NCBI GenBank assembly: GCA_040285825.1
Contig: JAUPSS010000011.1
Coordinates: 434,001 to 498,000, forward strand
Direction of reading: 5' to 3'
DNA length: 64,000 bases
Source: Eukaryota sp. TZLM1-RC
Taxonomy: Eukaryota > Metamonada: BaSk clade
Shown here piece by piece: positions 38,738-48,394 of the stretch (within the stretch, counting starts at the first letter, position 1; each line of letters opens with the position of its first letter). The notes under the pieces were generated by a model. It had not been told where the DNA came from, made no database searches, and saw only the letters and a program-made list of their open reading frames with translations. The position numbers and the translations under genes were made by a program.

Positions 38738-39976
38738 ATGAACGCATCGATCAACACTAAATCAAAGGACTGGATAGTTGAGGGGATGTGTGATCCGGAA
38801 TCACTTTCCCCTGACGATGTTTGCCTTCAAAACGCTGACGATACTAGGGATAAATTTTTTCAGCTTTACTTCGCGAACAGAGAGCACTTAACCTACAAAG
38901 ACACCTCAGATAGCGAAAACCCATGTCTTTTATCTCTTTTTTCCTACAAATTCAAAGGCAAAGAACGCTTTTATCGTATAATACACCGCAGTTGTAATGG
39001 ATTCCAATGTGGCGATGTACCATTATCGTCTGTACGTCGTTCATTCCTTCGTAAATTGTTCTGCATGGGCCCCAGTGTTACAGAAATAGCTAGAGCTGCG
39101 TTAGGAATTGGTAGTCTACGTCTTTGTCCGATTGAAACTACCCCTGAACTCGTCAATGAACTAACCGATTTCGAAACTGAGGCCCTGTATAATAGAATGA
39201 TCCACAAGATTGGGATTTTATTTGTAAAAGATGGCCAAAAATCCGAGAACATCATTTATTCAAATAGAGAAGTTTCTTTAAAGTTTGAAGAATTCCTTTC
39301 CTTTCTTGGGGAAAAAGTTCGTCTACTCAACTTCCAAGGCTACAATGGTGGTCTTAACTGCACCAAGGATCTCTCTGGTCGGCGGTCTGTGTATTCTAAC
39401 TTTGAAAACCATGAAGTGATGTTTCTGGTTGCTCCTTATCTACCTTTCTCTGAGCATGATGAGCAGCAGATAGCCAGAAAGCGTCACGTTGGAAATTGTG
39501 GTATCGTGATTGTCTTTTTGGATGATAGAGAGGGTGAGTTTGATCCGGAAGTGTTGGTTTCTCAACAAAACCAAATTGTTTTTGTTATCAAAGTCTTCAG
39601 GGAGGCTGAGAAAGAAGAGGTGAAACAAAAGGAAAAGGTACTCTGTTTGAAGAAGGTTTCTGACCACCGAGACCCCGAAAGCGAAACTGATGACGTTGAT
39701 GACAATCAGGATGATGAATCTGATTTTGAGGAAGTTGAATCACCCCCTAAAAGAATTTGGTATAAACTTTCAATTGCAAGAAAAATAAGTATCCCTGAGT
39801 TTGGACCTCCAATTCCAAGCCCTGGAGTTTTTAAATCATCAAAAAGGTTTAGAAATTTCCTCTTCACTAAGCTAATAAGTGCATACACTGCTCTTTATCA
39901 AGGCGGGGACTTTGGTGCAAAATTGTGTGGGTATTACAATCATAAAATTAAAAGGATAATCAGTCAATATTCTTGA
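38738..39976 (+). CDS. Rap/Ran-GAP domain protein (Ras-like GTPase-activating protein)
   Basis: RapGAP domains (also in tuberin and SIPA1) speed GTP hydrolysis on Rap/Rheb-like small GTPases through a catalytic Asn instead of an Arg finger. The 412-residue protein starts at ATG 38738. The GAP domain is about residues 145-290: HKIGILFVKDGQKSENIIYSN, EFLSFLGEKVRLLNFQGYNG, GL, NHEVMFLVAPYLPF, and KRHVGNCGIVIVFLD, in which Asn at about 253 is the catalytic Asn (family HIGND). The Asp after it is Cys here. An acidic segment follows (SETDDVDDNQDDESDFEEVE) and then a basic C-terminus. The N-terminal 140 residues have no motif I know. No membrane segment. Confidence 0.85.
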   Translation: MNASINTKSKDWIVEGMCDPESLSPDDVCLQNADDTRDKFFQLYFANREHLTYKDTSDSENPCLLSLFSYKFKGKERFYRIIHRSCNGFQCGDVPLSSVRRSFLRKLFCMGPSVTEIARAALGIGSLRLCPIETTPELVNELTDFETEALYNRMIHKIGILFVKDGQKSENIIYSNREVSLKFEEFLSFLGEKVRLLNFQGYNGGLNCTKDLSGRRSVYSNFENHEVMFLVAPYLPFSEHDEQQIARKRHVGNCGIVIVFLDDREGEFDPEVLVSQQNQIVFVIKVFREAEKEEVKQKEKVLCLKKVSDHRDPESETDDVDDNQDDESDFEEVESPPKRIWYKLSIARKISIPEFGPPIPSPGVFKSSKRFRNFLFTKLISAYTALYQGGDFGAKLCGYYNHKIKRIISQYS

Positions 39977-40001
39977 ATAAAGTTTGTAAATACATGGTTT
40001 T

Positions 40002-41390
40002 TTATTTATTAATTGAATTAAATCTATTGGCGAAGGCAACTGGTGTTTTCAAACTTAGTTCAGCTAAAGAGGTAGAAAACAAGTCATCCTCAGGGTCGCT
40101 CAATAATCCCTTTGACTCCTCTTGACCACTGTTGACTGATCCCCAATCGTCATCTTGACTGTCTTGACACGTGTCAGGAGATGGTGACAATTCCAGTGGT
40201 GAAGTAGGTTGAAAAGAAACCTTTCTATCTTGCACAGGTTGCCGTTGCCTCGTCAACGTTCCAAGCCTGGTTAAAGTTCTCGTCAATACAGGAGTTTTTG
40301 ATGGTAGCAGATTGTGATAAGAAGGGGTAGAGGGAGAGAAAAGATCAATCAAATTTGATTGATTGGGAGTTTTTGGGGGTAAAACAAGTAATGATTGATT
40401 GAGAACATCTGAATCGCAAATTCCATCAATAATACGCTGCAATTTTTCAATACGATTGTTACAAGTGTCGTGAGCTTTACTGATCCCTTTTAACTTGTCA
40501 GACAGCAGTGACAAGTTATTGGACAAGTCTTCCCTGAACGAAACAACGTTACCTAAATCAGAGTCACTTCCTAATTTGATTTGACTCGGTAGACTTTTTA
40601 ATTGAATTTCCAATTCGTTTAACCAGTTAGCAAAGTTTAAAGGAACATGACTCACAAAAGAAGAAACATCAATGACTTGTTGTGAACTGTTTTCTACCGT
40701 TGTAAAATTGGCGGGAAATTCAATTGTACCCAAAAGAACCGCCAATTCTTTAAACTTTAGCACGTGTTCAACTTCCTCTTCTTTGAGATCGCCACTGCCT
40801 ACATTGAGCTTCCTTTTCAACTCAATCTCCCTCCTCAACAGTGATCTCCATGCATCTACCATCTCCTCGGCAATAGGTTCAATGCTCTGTTTGTAACAAT
40901 GGTTCATGGAAGATAGGGTGTTCTGAATAGCAGAAATGTGTGATGAAGTGTGCTTACGTGTCACATGATTAATCAGCTTCCGTTGACAGCTTGGAAGATT
41001 AGCATAGACTCTAGGAAAAGGGAGGTTCTTTACAGGGGATTGCCGAAGGAGTGAGTGAACAACATAGACTGAAAGCTCACAGAGAACTGAAAGAACACGT
41101 GACGACGAGAGAGCTGTTATACGAGAGCATCCGAGACTTAGCACCGATTTCTGTTCAAGTGATTTTAATGTAGTGGTAACAATTTTGTCAAAAGTACGTT
41201 GATGGTCTCGATCCAGTATAGGCCAGCAGTAAGGAAATGTGGCAAGATTAGCCTTTAAGAAGAGAAAATGAAAGATATGGTTAGACCATTTGCGATCAGG
41301 ATTGACAACATTTGCTTTGGTGAAAGGAGTATCAAGAGCCTTAAAGTTAAATTGTAGCAAATTTAGGGCTCTTGCAAGGTTTTCAAACAT
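40002..41390 (-). CDS. HAUS6-like augmin subunit (tentative)
   Basis: Augmin recruits gamma-tubulin to existing microtubules in the spindle. The 462-residue protein starts at ATG 41390 (MFENLARALNLLQFNF). The N-terminal segment KWSNHIFHFLFLKANLATFP followed by YCWPILDRDHQRTFDKI has the 'FL...k......CWP..d....rF' pattern of HAUS6 N-termini. Residues 145-340 are helical with coiled-coil potential. The C-terminal third is Ser/Thr/Pro-rich and disordered (SPSTPSYHNLLPSKTPVLTR), with several TP/SP sites that could be mitotic kinase targets. The stop is 25 bp from the convergent RapGAP gene. Similarity is weak; another microtubule-associated protein is possible. Confidence 0.4.
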   Translation of the reverse strand: MFENLARALNLLQFNFKALDTPFTKANVVNPDRKWSNHIFHFLFLKANLATFPYCWPILDRDHQRTFDKIVTTTLKSLEQKSVLSLGCSRITALSSSRVLSVLCELSVYVVHSLLRQSPVKNLPFPRVYANLPSCQRKLINHVTRKHTSSHISAIQNTLSSMNHCYKQSIEPIAEEMVDAWRSLLRREIELKRKLNVGSGDLKEEEVEHVLKFKELAVLLGTIEFPANFTTVENSSQQVIDVSSFVSHVPLNFANWLNELEIQLKSLPSQIKLGSDSDLGNVVSFREDLSNNLSLLSDKLKGISKAHDTCNNRIEKLQRIIDGICDSDVLNQSLLVLPPKTPNQSNLIDLFSPSTPSYHNLLPSKTPVLTRTLTRLGTLTRQRQPVQDRKVSFQPTSPLELSPSPDTCQDSQDDDWGSVNSGQEESKGLLSDPEDDLFSTSLAELSLKTPVAFANRFNSINK

Positions 41391-41563
41391 GGGAAGGAAT
41401 TGTTTTCATTTGAAATGCATACTTTCTTCAAGCATCATTCAAACTTATTCCAAGAACTTTTATCCTTGATGAGATCGTCCACAGACGTTATGGAATCCTC
41501 GAATAATTGGCCACCAATCTCAGTGAGCCCATTTCTTTTCTAGAACATTACGTAGCTTTGAAG

Positions 41564-43418
41564 CTAGTTTCTTTGTGGTATCTGGAACGCTTCTGGTCTT
41601 GTTCCATAGTAGTGCTCACTAATTGCAATCTCTAGCTGATTTAGTGATGCAGAAATGTCTCTAGACCATACTTGATTACATTTCGGACAACTGAAATAGG
41701 CGTTGTGAACTTTAACTTCACCATCAACTTCTCCATAGATCTTTTGGCGTAGCATCTTGCAGTTCACCTTTGCAGATGTCATATATTCATCTCCGGTCTT
41801 CACATTAGGAAATGAACATTGTAACAACTTGAGAAACGCCTTACGTTCAGTTTTCATTTTTTGATGTGATGTACCACCACCTGCATTGCCAAACCACACC
41901 TTTACTTCTCGACCGTCTGCAAATTTTTTCACTTTGTTGATAATTGAGCTGAATCTTTTCTGTTTTCTTATAAAGAAGTCAAATGTGTTTCTCCTCAATG
42001 CTTTTTGAGCAATCAGATATAATTGCTGCTTTAGCAATGATCATCTTACGTTATTACCTCCTTAGTCCTTATAGTCACCGATAGTTGATATTTCAAGCAG
42101 ATAATGGTTCAATTTCTGCACGTCATGAACATCTATTGATGAGTGGGTCAGTGAAGCGGAGTGAGTAATTTTTCATTGCTTTGGTGCCAAGAAGATATTG
42201 GATACGGTTGGCCCTGAACGTGTTCCAATACTGGAACCACATAGATTTGAGTGGTTGGGGTCGATGGCCCAGAACACCATTTCCGTTTGGTCATCAGGTG
42301 CCTGCCACTCAGTAGCTTTTGGTTTCTGGCGAGTTCTTGGCCAGTCAACCTTGGCTTGCAGGGTATGTTTTCTGTTCCTAGTGGTTTCGTAGTAATCAAG
42401 TTCCCCTCTGGATCTCTTATCAGCCAAGGCTTCTTCAGACAATCTCACTCGTGTTGCTTTTGTGTGAGGTGAGAAAGTTATACGGACACTATCACCATTA
42501 GAAGACATTGTGTAGTCATCAGCTTTTGTTCTAAAAAAATAAATAAGGGTTTTTCAAAATTATTTGTGATGTGTTTTTGGAGCTAAAATGGTTGAGAACC
42601 CATGTGGAAAAGGGGACAAAAGCAGGCTTCAAACTAGCGATTGGGGTGAGTCTCTGTCGTCTGAAGGTATGCGGAAAGGCATGCTCCAAAAGGTTTTGGA
42701 TTGTAAATCCACAACGAAAGACGTAGGTACTGCTTGATTGATTAAGGGTCACTCTTCGGGAAGAAAGAAAAGTGTTTTACCTTTGAGAATCACCATCCAA
42801 GAAGTTAAATAGACTAGTAGCCAATGTATGGTGTGTGTTGAACCAAGACAGAAGAGGATCCCGGAAGTTCGTGTTGTTGTGGAGTACAGAGCCAGCTTCA
42901 GTGGCTGGTGCAGAGCAGTTATGACCGACTGTATACGAGCGGAAGAAGTTGAGCTTCCAAGACACAAAACCATCAGCTAGGAGCTGCTGGTAATTACCTT
43001 TCAGCTGGCGGCTCTTTGCATCCACTAGTTGTTGGAGAGGCCTACTAGTGGGTAGCGCATGATTATGACCTTTTCTTGACATAAACAAGACAGCAAACAG
43101 CCATGATGTAAAGATTTGTTTGAGCTTCTCATACATATGACCTTTGCCAGGTCTGTTGAATGGATGTCTGATTTTTGAGTCCGAAAGTTCCACAAAGTTA
43201 AGCCACTGGAGTCAGATTTGATGCTGGGTCAGGAAATGACTGTTTTTGGAGAAGCGTACAGCAAAAACTCCGGCTAGCAAACTGCCCACGTGAGCCATGG
43301 AGATCACTTTGGTCAGCTCTCCATCAACATCGTCACATACTGGCTGCTCAAAGAACTGATGAAGAGAACATGCACGTGCCCAAAACTTTAAAAACCTTAC
43401 TCGAAGTAGAATGTTCAA
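41564..43418 (-). pseudogene. Fanzor lineage A, near full-length but broken
   Basis: Minus-strand pieces in order: N-terminus (about 43418-43212, ACSLHQFFEQPVCDDVDGEL), 43193-42777 (MYEKLKQIFTSWLFAVLFM; GFVSWKLNFFRSYTV), frames to 42531, then 42508-42173 with YTMSSNGDSVRITFS-like recognition sequence and RuvC-I WAIDPNHSNLCGSSIG (Asp codon 42260-42262), and 42037-41564 with RRNTFDFFIRKQKRF, VKVWFGNAGGG, GDEYMTSAKVNC, a CPKCNQVWSRDISASLNQLE zinc-ribbon/RuvC-III block and RPEAF. It aligns with 28513-30465 along its length. Compared with that copy the stretch after RuvC-I (about 42040-42170) is shortened. The 3' flank beyond 41564 is not the 3' block of the other A copies. Confidence 0.75.
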
Positions 43419-43479
43419 AGATAATCAGAAACGATTGATTTTGAGTTTCAGTTATAAAATTTGGTTTAGTTCCAACTTT

Positions 43480-43777
43480 TTACATCCAAAAACATTAAAA
43501 CAAGGACAAAATTTGGGAATTAGCACATCACCACGGCTGTCACCAAAAGAGTTTCTGTCAGATTCATCAGCCAGATTTGAAAGCAAAGGTTCTAAAAAGG
43601 TTCAGTTTTGTAGGACTTAAACATACAATAGAGCTGATCACGAACTGCATCATGCACTTTTGGTCTGAAAGTAATCAATTGATTACAGTTAAATAAAGGG
43701 GTTGGAGTGACAGTCTTTCCAGGTTCTTCTTCCAGTATAAACAATTTTAAGCATGAAAAATTTGATATGTTTTTCAC
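43480..43777 (-). mobile_element. Retrotransposon fragment
   Basis: The minus strand reads TPTPLFNCNQLITFRPKVHD, AVRDQLYCMFKSYKTEPF, then in another frame RRxxLLSNLADESDRNSFG-like sequence, matching the zinc-like and endonuclease blocks. Broken. Confidence 0.65.
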
Positions 43778-43780
43778 AAC

Positions 43781-44248
43781 TAAGAAAGAAACTTTTTTCT
43801 TCTCCCTTGCATCAAAGTACTTTTCTCTTTATCATAATTCTTTAAAACCTCCGCCTTTCATGGTCCAGGTCCTCCTATTGCTTTCTTTGGTATTATATCG
43901 AACTGCTCTACGTTGTCTCCCTCTTTATTTTTGACTCTACTGGTTGTTTTTCCACTTGTTACATCATCCATCAAAACATCAATTTGGAGAAACATGAGTT
44001 CGATTCCCATTATCATGTTGCTCCTTGGTCAATTTGTTTTGACTTTCCGAAGATGTTCACAGTTTTCTTGAGGCAAAAAGCTCACTGTCGCCTTTCAAAG
44101 GCTCTTGGAGCTTTTCATACATCCGCTTAGTATTGTAAATCGAAAAATTCAATTTCTTGTTTGAACGTTTTGTCCTTGAAATAGAATGTGTGTGTTCAAA
44201 ATGTTCATTTAAGCATCACTTTTTATATTGGATGTTATTGCTGGTACA
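43781..44248. other. intergenic, about 470 bp
   Basis: No supported gene. A GTTCGATTCCC word near 44008 resembles a tRNA B box, but no tRNA fold can be built around it. Confidence 0.45.
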
Positions 44249-44431
44249 ATGGATCGTTTGTGTGATGAAAAGCTTGCTGTCGAATATAAAACGCTTTTGA
44301 AGCTCATCAGATGGCCGCTTAGTAAAGTCAATCAAGTACTTTTTTGCTTGGTGCTAATTGTTCAGTGTCTTTTTGAAATATTGACTGCTGAAAGTGGAGT
44401 AGTTGGAAAAGCAATTTTTGAATTGTCGTAG
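44249..44431 (+). CDS. Small hypothetical membrane protein, 60 residues
   Basis: ATG 44249 (MDRLCDEKLAVEYKTLLKLI) to TAG 44431. One strong hydrophobic segment (VNQVLFCLVLIVQCLFEIL, about residues 29-47) suggests a single-pass membrane protein with a charged N-terminus. I do not recognise it. The AATAAA-like sequence shortly after the stop fits a polyadenylation site. It could also be a chance frame. Confidence 0.35.
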   Translation: MDRLCDEKLAVEYKTLLKLIRWPLSKVNQVLFCLVLIVQCLFEILTAESGVVGKAIFELS

Positions 44432-44539
44432 TTGTTAGATCAATAAATAATAATAAACGCTTCAGAAAGAAATTGAATCAAATTTAATTTCCATTTTTTA
44501 AAAATTTTCTTGATATTCTTTCAAAATTTGAGGCACTTT

Positions 44540-44960
44540 TAATAACCAGCAACCCAGAAATTTGAAATCATCACTACTGCAGTTAGTAAAAAGGACAACA
44601 GAATCATCAATTGCAAAGGTTTAAGGAGAAGAACCAATCAGAATTCATTTGCGCGTATTAAAATGAAGCCCAATATTTTCATATGAATCGGCAATTTTTT
44701 GAGCAACCATTTGTAGCAAATTAAATGAACCAATCAGGGATATATCATCCATTTAGGCAACTATTTTGAGAGAAGGGTATTTTTTCTTAATGATATCTAA
44801 AGTTTTGGAAATAGCTAAGCAAAGCAACAGAGGGCCTAAAACATCACCTTGTTTCAGAAAAAATTACAATAAATTAAAATAATTTGAAAAAAGGGTTTTG
44901 GAATAGGGTTTCAATGGCAATATTCCAGAAAAAAATGTTTTAAATTAGAAGTACACTCTT
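44540..44960 (-). mobile_element. Retrotransposon reverse-transcriptase fragment, inactivated YMDD
   Basis: The minus strand reads KQGDVLGPLLLCLAISKTLD, then YPSLKIVA, a stop where Tyr of YMDD should be, MDDISLIGSFNLLQM and YENIGLHFN. Oriented head-to-head with the plus-strand fragment at 45017. Confidence 0.8.
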
Positions 44961-45016
44961 CGAACATTACAGAAACGATTAACGGGAATGTATGAAAAAG
45001 ATATTTATAATAATAT

Positions 45017-45905
45017 ATGCAGCTCGGCTGTTTTAATCAAGATCTTCACTCATTGTTACTGGAAAAGGGTGTTTGTGAAAACAAGTCGTCAGATTCTTCA
45101 CTTTTTGTAACCATTGTACCACGAAGATTTGGATTGTGTGCCACTAGTGAAGCATTTGTAACAAAAATGAGATTATATTTGAACATCCCCATTAATCAAT
45201 TATTATCAAAAGAAAAATGTATTTGTTCGAATTCACCTCAACTCACTTTGCGCCATGCTCTGAATTGCTCTAAATTGATAACTTATCGTTCTTCATTACA
45301 TGATGCTGTTAGAGACACTGTTTTCAATATGGCACAAACTGCAAGGATATCGTGTATCAAAGAGCCCCTGCTAAAGGAAACACTTTCTCTGAATAATTTT
45401 GGTTTTGATGATAGAGGTGATGTATACTGTGATTGGATTGATGAATCTGAAGCTATTGTTGACTTTGTCTCATGTAATGTTGCAAATGATACTTTGGTTC
45501 ACAGAAGAAAACTTAATCCTGTGGCTGCTCTGGATTTTAAAGCAAAAGAGAAACATAGAAAATATGATAAAGATATTGAAGAGGCTAATGTCGATAGAAA
45601 TACACAGCTGGTTTTTATTGCTTTCCCATTTTCGATAAATGGAAGATTATCAGTTGAAGCAGAAACTTTTTTGGATGACTTCCAAAAAATGGTGCAAGAA
45701 AAAACAATGAAAAGATTTTATATTTTTTTATGGCGTTCACGGATTCAATTTGCCATTATTAATATATTACCTCAGTTTTTCAATCGAATTAGAGAAGCTT
45801 TAGCTAGACAGCAAGCAGATCAAGATTTTGTAGAGGAAATCTTGGTTCAATGATAGCCGTCCCATTAGTTATGAGTTAATTTAATTAAGTGTGCAAATTC
45901 AATAA
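45017..45905 (+). mobile_element. Retrotransposon 3' copy, third subfamily, intact 278-residue C-terminal frame
   Basis: An open frame 45017-45853 encodes VPRRFGLCATSE, KCICSNSPQLTLRHALNCSK (C-x-C-x9-H-x3-C), SLHDAVRDTVFNMAQ, DDRGDVYCDWIDESEAIVDF (candidate endonuclease core) and AALDFKAKEKHRKY. The C-terminus differs from the 50-kb subfamily (AFPFSINGRL, FQKMVQEKTMKRF, QADQDFVEEILVQ). The 3' UTR with AATAAATA ends near 45905. The 5' part is lost. Confidence 0.85.
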
Positions 45906-45947
45906 ATACATAATAGGGTTTTGAAAAGATCATCTTGATTCATTTCA

Positions 45948-46005
45948 TCCAGGAATCTCAACGGGTTACTACTATTTGACTTTTTTGTGCTGCTAGCCGA
46001 TGTCC
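45948..46005 (+). promoter_or_regulatory. 58-bp upstream block shared with the gene at 23085
   Basis: Gapless partner of 23033-23090, ending in ATGTCC at the start codon of the methyltransferase gene. Both blocks lie directly downstream of a mobile-element 3' end (retrotransposon here, Fanzor there). Confidence 0.6.
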
Positions 46006-46695
46006 ATTTCAATCAAGTTTTCATCTATTGGCATCAATGTTAATCCATCTCCTCATAAGTTTAACTTACTTGATGCCCTCTCAGTTTTGACTGATGATGA
46101 ACCTTGTGATACCACAGGACACCATCTCTGGACTGGAAGTTTGGCTTTGGCAAAGTTTATTGACAAAAATCAGAATCTATTCATGTCCAAGTCTATACTA
46201 GAACTTGGAGCAGGGCTTGGTCTTTGTAGCATTTTGGCTTCCACCCTCAGCGATACTGTCATTTGTACTGATGGTGATGAAGAGTCTCTTGAGTTGGCTG
46301 CATCAAACTATAGGGCTAATCATTCACTAACAAAGTCTTCTATCTCCTTTAGTCATCTTTTATGGGAAGATTTGGGTACTGCTGATAAACTAGTTGAGAT
46401 ATATACCCCAATTGATATAGTAATAGGGGGTGATATTATTTACACCGAGTCTGCAATGCAGAATGTAATTCATATAAGCAAACGCTTACTTAAAAATAAT
46501 GGGTTATTAGTTATTGGTTACTGTCCAAGAGATGGATTTCCTTCCAAATTATTGAATTCTTTCACCCAATATGCAAAGGATAACAGATTTATATTAATTA
46601 AGGGTCCACTATTTATCAGTTTAAACGAATTTAGTCACTTGGACCTTGTTCATGATGACCCTGAACCATTAGTTGTTGTTTTCCAATTAAACTGA
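46000..46695 (+). CDS. METTL21-like protein lysine methyltransferase (Methyltransf_16)
   Basis: A seven-beta-strand SAM-dependent methyltransferase of the METTL21/EEF-KMT family, which methylates lysines on chaperones and elongation factors. The 231-residue protein starts at ATG 46000. GHHLWTGSLALAKFI (about 41-55) is the family's W-x-G/A-S start, SILELGAGLGLCSILAS (66-82) is SAM motif I, CTDGD (about 90-94) carries the acidic residue that binds the SAM ribose, LLWEDL lies upstream of motif post-II, and IDIVIGGDIIYTES (about 140-153) corresponds to the family (D/E)xxY region. The C-terminus has GLLVIGYCPRDGF. Single exon. The substrate cannot be told from sequence. Its promoter is partly shared with the gene at 23085. 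Confidence 0.8.
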   Translation: MSISIKFSSIGINVNPSPHKFNLLDALSVLTDDEPCDTTGHHLWTGSLALAKFIDKNQNLFMSKSILELGAGLGLCSILASTLSDTVICTDGDEESLELAASNYRANHSLTKSSISFSHLLWEDLGTADKLVEIYTPIDIVIGGDIIYTESAMQNVIHISKRLLKNNGLLVIGYCPRDGFPSKLLNSFTQYAKDNRFILIKGPLFISLNEFSHLDLVHDDPEPLVVVFQLN

Positions 46696-47473
46696 AGCAT
46701 GAGCATTGGTAGAACATCATCAGTATTTCTCACTTCCCAAGTTCTTTCATACGACATTGATCTAGTATTGGACATTTTTACAATAATAAAATTGCTATGT
46801 CATAGACATGCACTCTGCTAACCATACAACATCACCAACAAATAGCCTATGTTATTTTAGCAAAGGCAGTCGTCATCACTGACGCTGTTTTGAAAATATA
46901 TATGTATAAAGCAAATTGATCATTTCTTACAGAGGCTAGGGCCATTGACGAAAGTAAATACTATGAACAAAGGAGATAGGTCGACTCGAGTCTTACAGAT
47001 TAATTTCAACATAGAAAGTAAATCAATTTGAGTTTTGTAGATGTTATTTGTGGTATTCAATGCATATAAGAAGTGCTGTATCCGTCATTTGCTTGCAAAA
47101 GCTTTGATATATTAACTGATGATTCTCAGGTAAGTTGTGTTCATCAATTTCATGAATGATCAATTGCAATACTTTCTTGATAACTTTACATTGTTAAGAA
47201 ACCTTGACACGTGTTATCAATGTTAATCAATTTTGACAAAAATATTATCATTAATCACTATTATTCTAACATATTATTGATTGGACCTCCCCCAAGCAAG
47301 CACTGTAGTCATATCGCCATACTGAAGTTGAGAAAGAAGACCAAAGTGGTGATGAAAATATCTCTGCATTTGAGTGAATTATTTTATTTAAACATTGGAT
47401 TTGACCGTTGCATGGACAAAATAGTGGTATTATATACAATTAACAAAGCATGTTATTCCCTCAACAGATATGA
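46696..47473. other. intergenic, about 780 bp
   Basis: No supported gene. Positions 47415-47465 are the second copy of the dispersed repeat at 15718-15770. The rest is AT-rich and unrecognised. Confidence 0.5.
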
Positions 47474-47638
47474 ATGAATGCTGAGTTAGTAAAAATGATG
47501 GAAGAGATGGAGGAAATTGCAGAGGCAGAAGATGCAGAGGCAGTTAACGAGCAGGACCAAGAAGTAGATTATTCACTGGATGAGGAAGTCTACCTATCCT
47601 TGTTATTTCAGAAATCTTTATGTTTCGGAGAACATTGA
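47474..47638 (+). CDS. Small acidic ORF, 54 residues, uncertain
   Basis: ATG 47474 (MNAELVKMMEEMEEIAEAED) to TGA 47638. Strongly acidic and helical, with no known motif. It begins directly after the dispersed repeat at 47415-47465, so it may be part of a transposon remnant rather than a host gene. Confidence 0.25.
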   Translation: MNAELVKMMEEMEEIAEAEDAEAVNEQDQEVDYSLDEEVYLSLLFQKSLCFGEH

Positions 47639-47766
47639 GGAGGAATGATATGATCTCAAATGCGTTTTCCTTTCGACAGTTGAGTTTAGTATTTGTGAGT
47701 TGAAATAAACATGTAAAAAATACACTTCCATGTGGGGAAAAATTCTGAACCTTGCAAGTCTTCAAT

Positions 47767-48345
47767 GATAGAATTCCGGACGTTCGCAACCCTGCCGAAC
47801 GTTCGGCCGAACGTACGCCGAACTAGTTTTTGTTCATTTACACGTGTCAACACAGTTTTGTATATAAATGTTTTCCCAAATCCCTATTTCAACTACTACA
47901 ATAGATTTCATTGTTTAAAAATCTGTATTCATACATACACAACGTTAATTACGATAAAGTGTCCAAAAATATTACTTCACAGTGCCGCTGCTGCAGTAAA
48001 ATGCTAAAAGGTTCAGCCCGTCGCTTTTCCTCCCATTTCATTAAGGAGTATAGAGCTGGATATGCCTTATGTACTCAATTATCCACCATTTCTGTCAAGG
48101 ATATAAACACTGTCCTAGGTTAATGACCTAGATTTAGATGTTGTAGAACTTTCTGAATAAAAGTTTACTTTGTTGGTTGATAGTGAGTATAATAGTATAA
48201 GGAAGGAGGAGATAAACAGCGTTTTGATATTAATGAATCAAAACGAGATGCCGAACTAACCGAACGTATCAGTAGGTGTTGAACGTTCGACCGAACGTAC
48301 GCCGAACTAGTTTAGTTCGGCCGAACTAGTTCAGTAATTCTAACA
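47767..48345. mobile_element. 579-bp unclassified element, 15-bp direct repeats, palindromic ends
   Basis: Perfect direct repeats TTGCAAGTCTTCAAT flank it at 47752-47766 and 48346-48360. Both ends are dense in GCCGAAC/GTTCGGC palindromes; a block containing CCGAACGTACGCCGAACTAG is present at each end in direct orientation. The outermost bases read inwards as G-x-TAGAATT on both sides, a weak inverted terminus. Inside, a short frame near 47975-48120 has CRCCSKMLKGSARRFSSHF ending in YALC, a BED-like C2-H-C pattern. The right end lies 34 bp from the F-box gene start. Confidence 0.75.
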
Positions 48346-48394
48346 TTGCAAGTCTTCAATTCATCCTCTCTATCTCTACATCACACATTTAAGA

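Noticed and set aside
44000-44020. tRNA gene suggested by GTTCGATTCCC
   Set aside because: No A box, acceptor stem or anticodon arm can be drawn around it. A similar word at 26618-26630 lies inside the hydrogenase gene.
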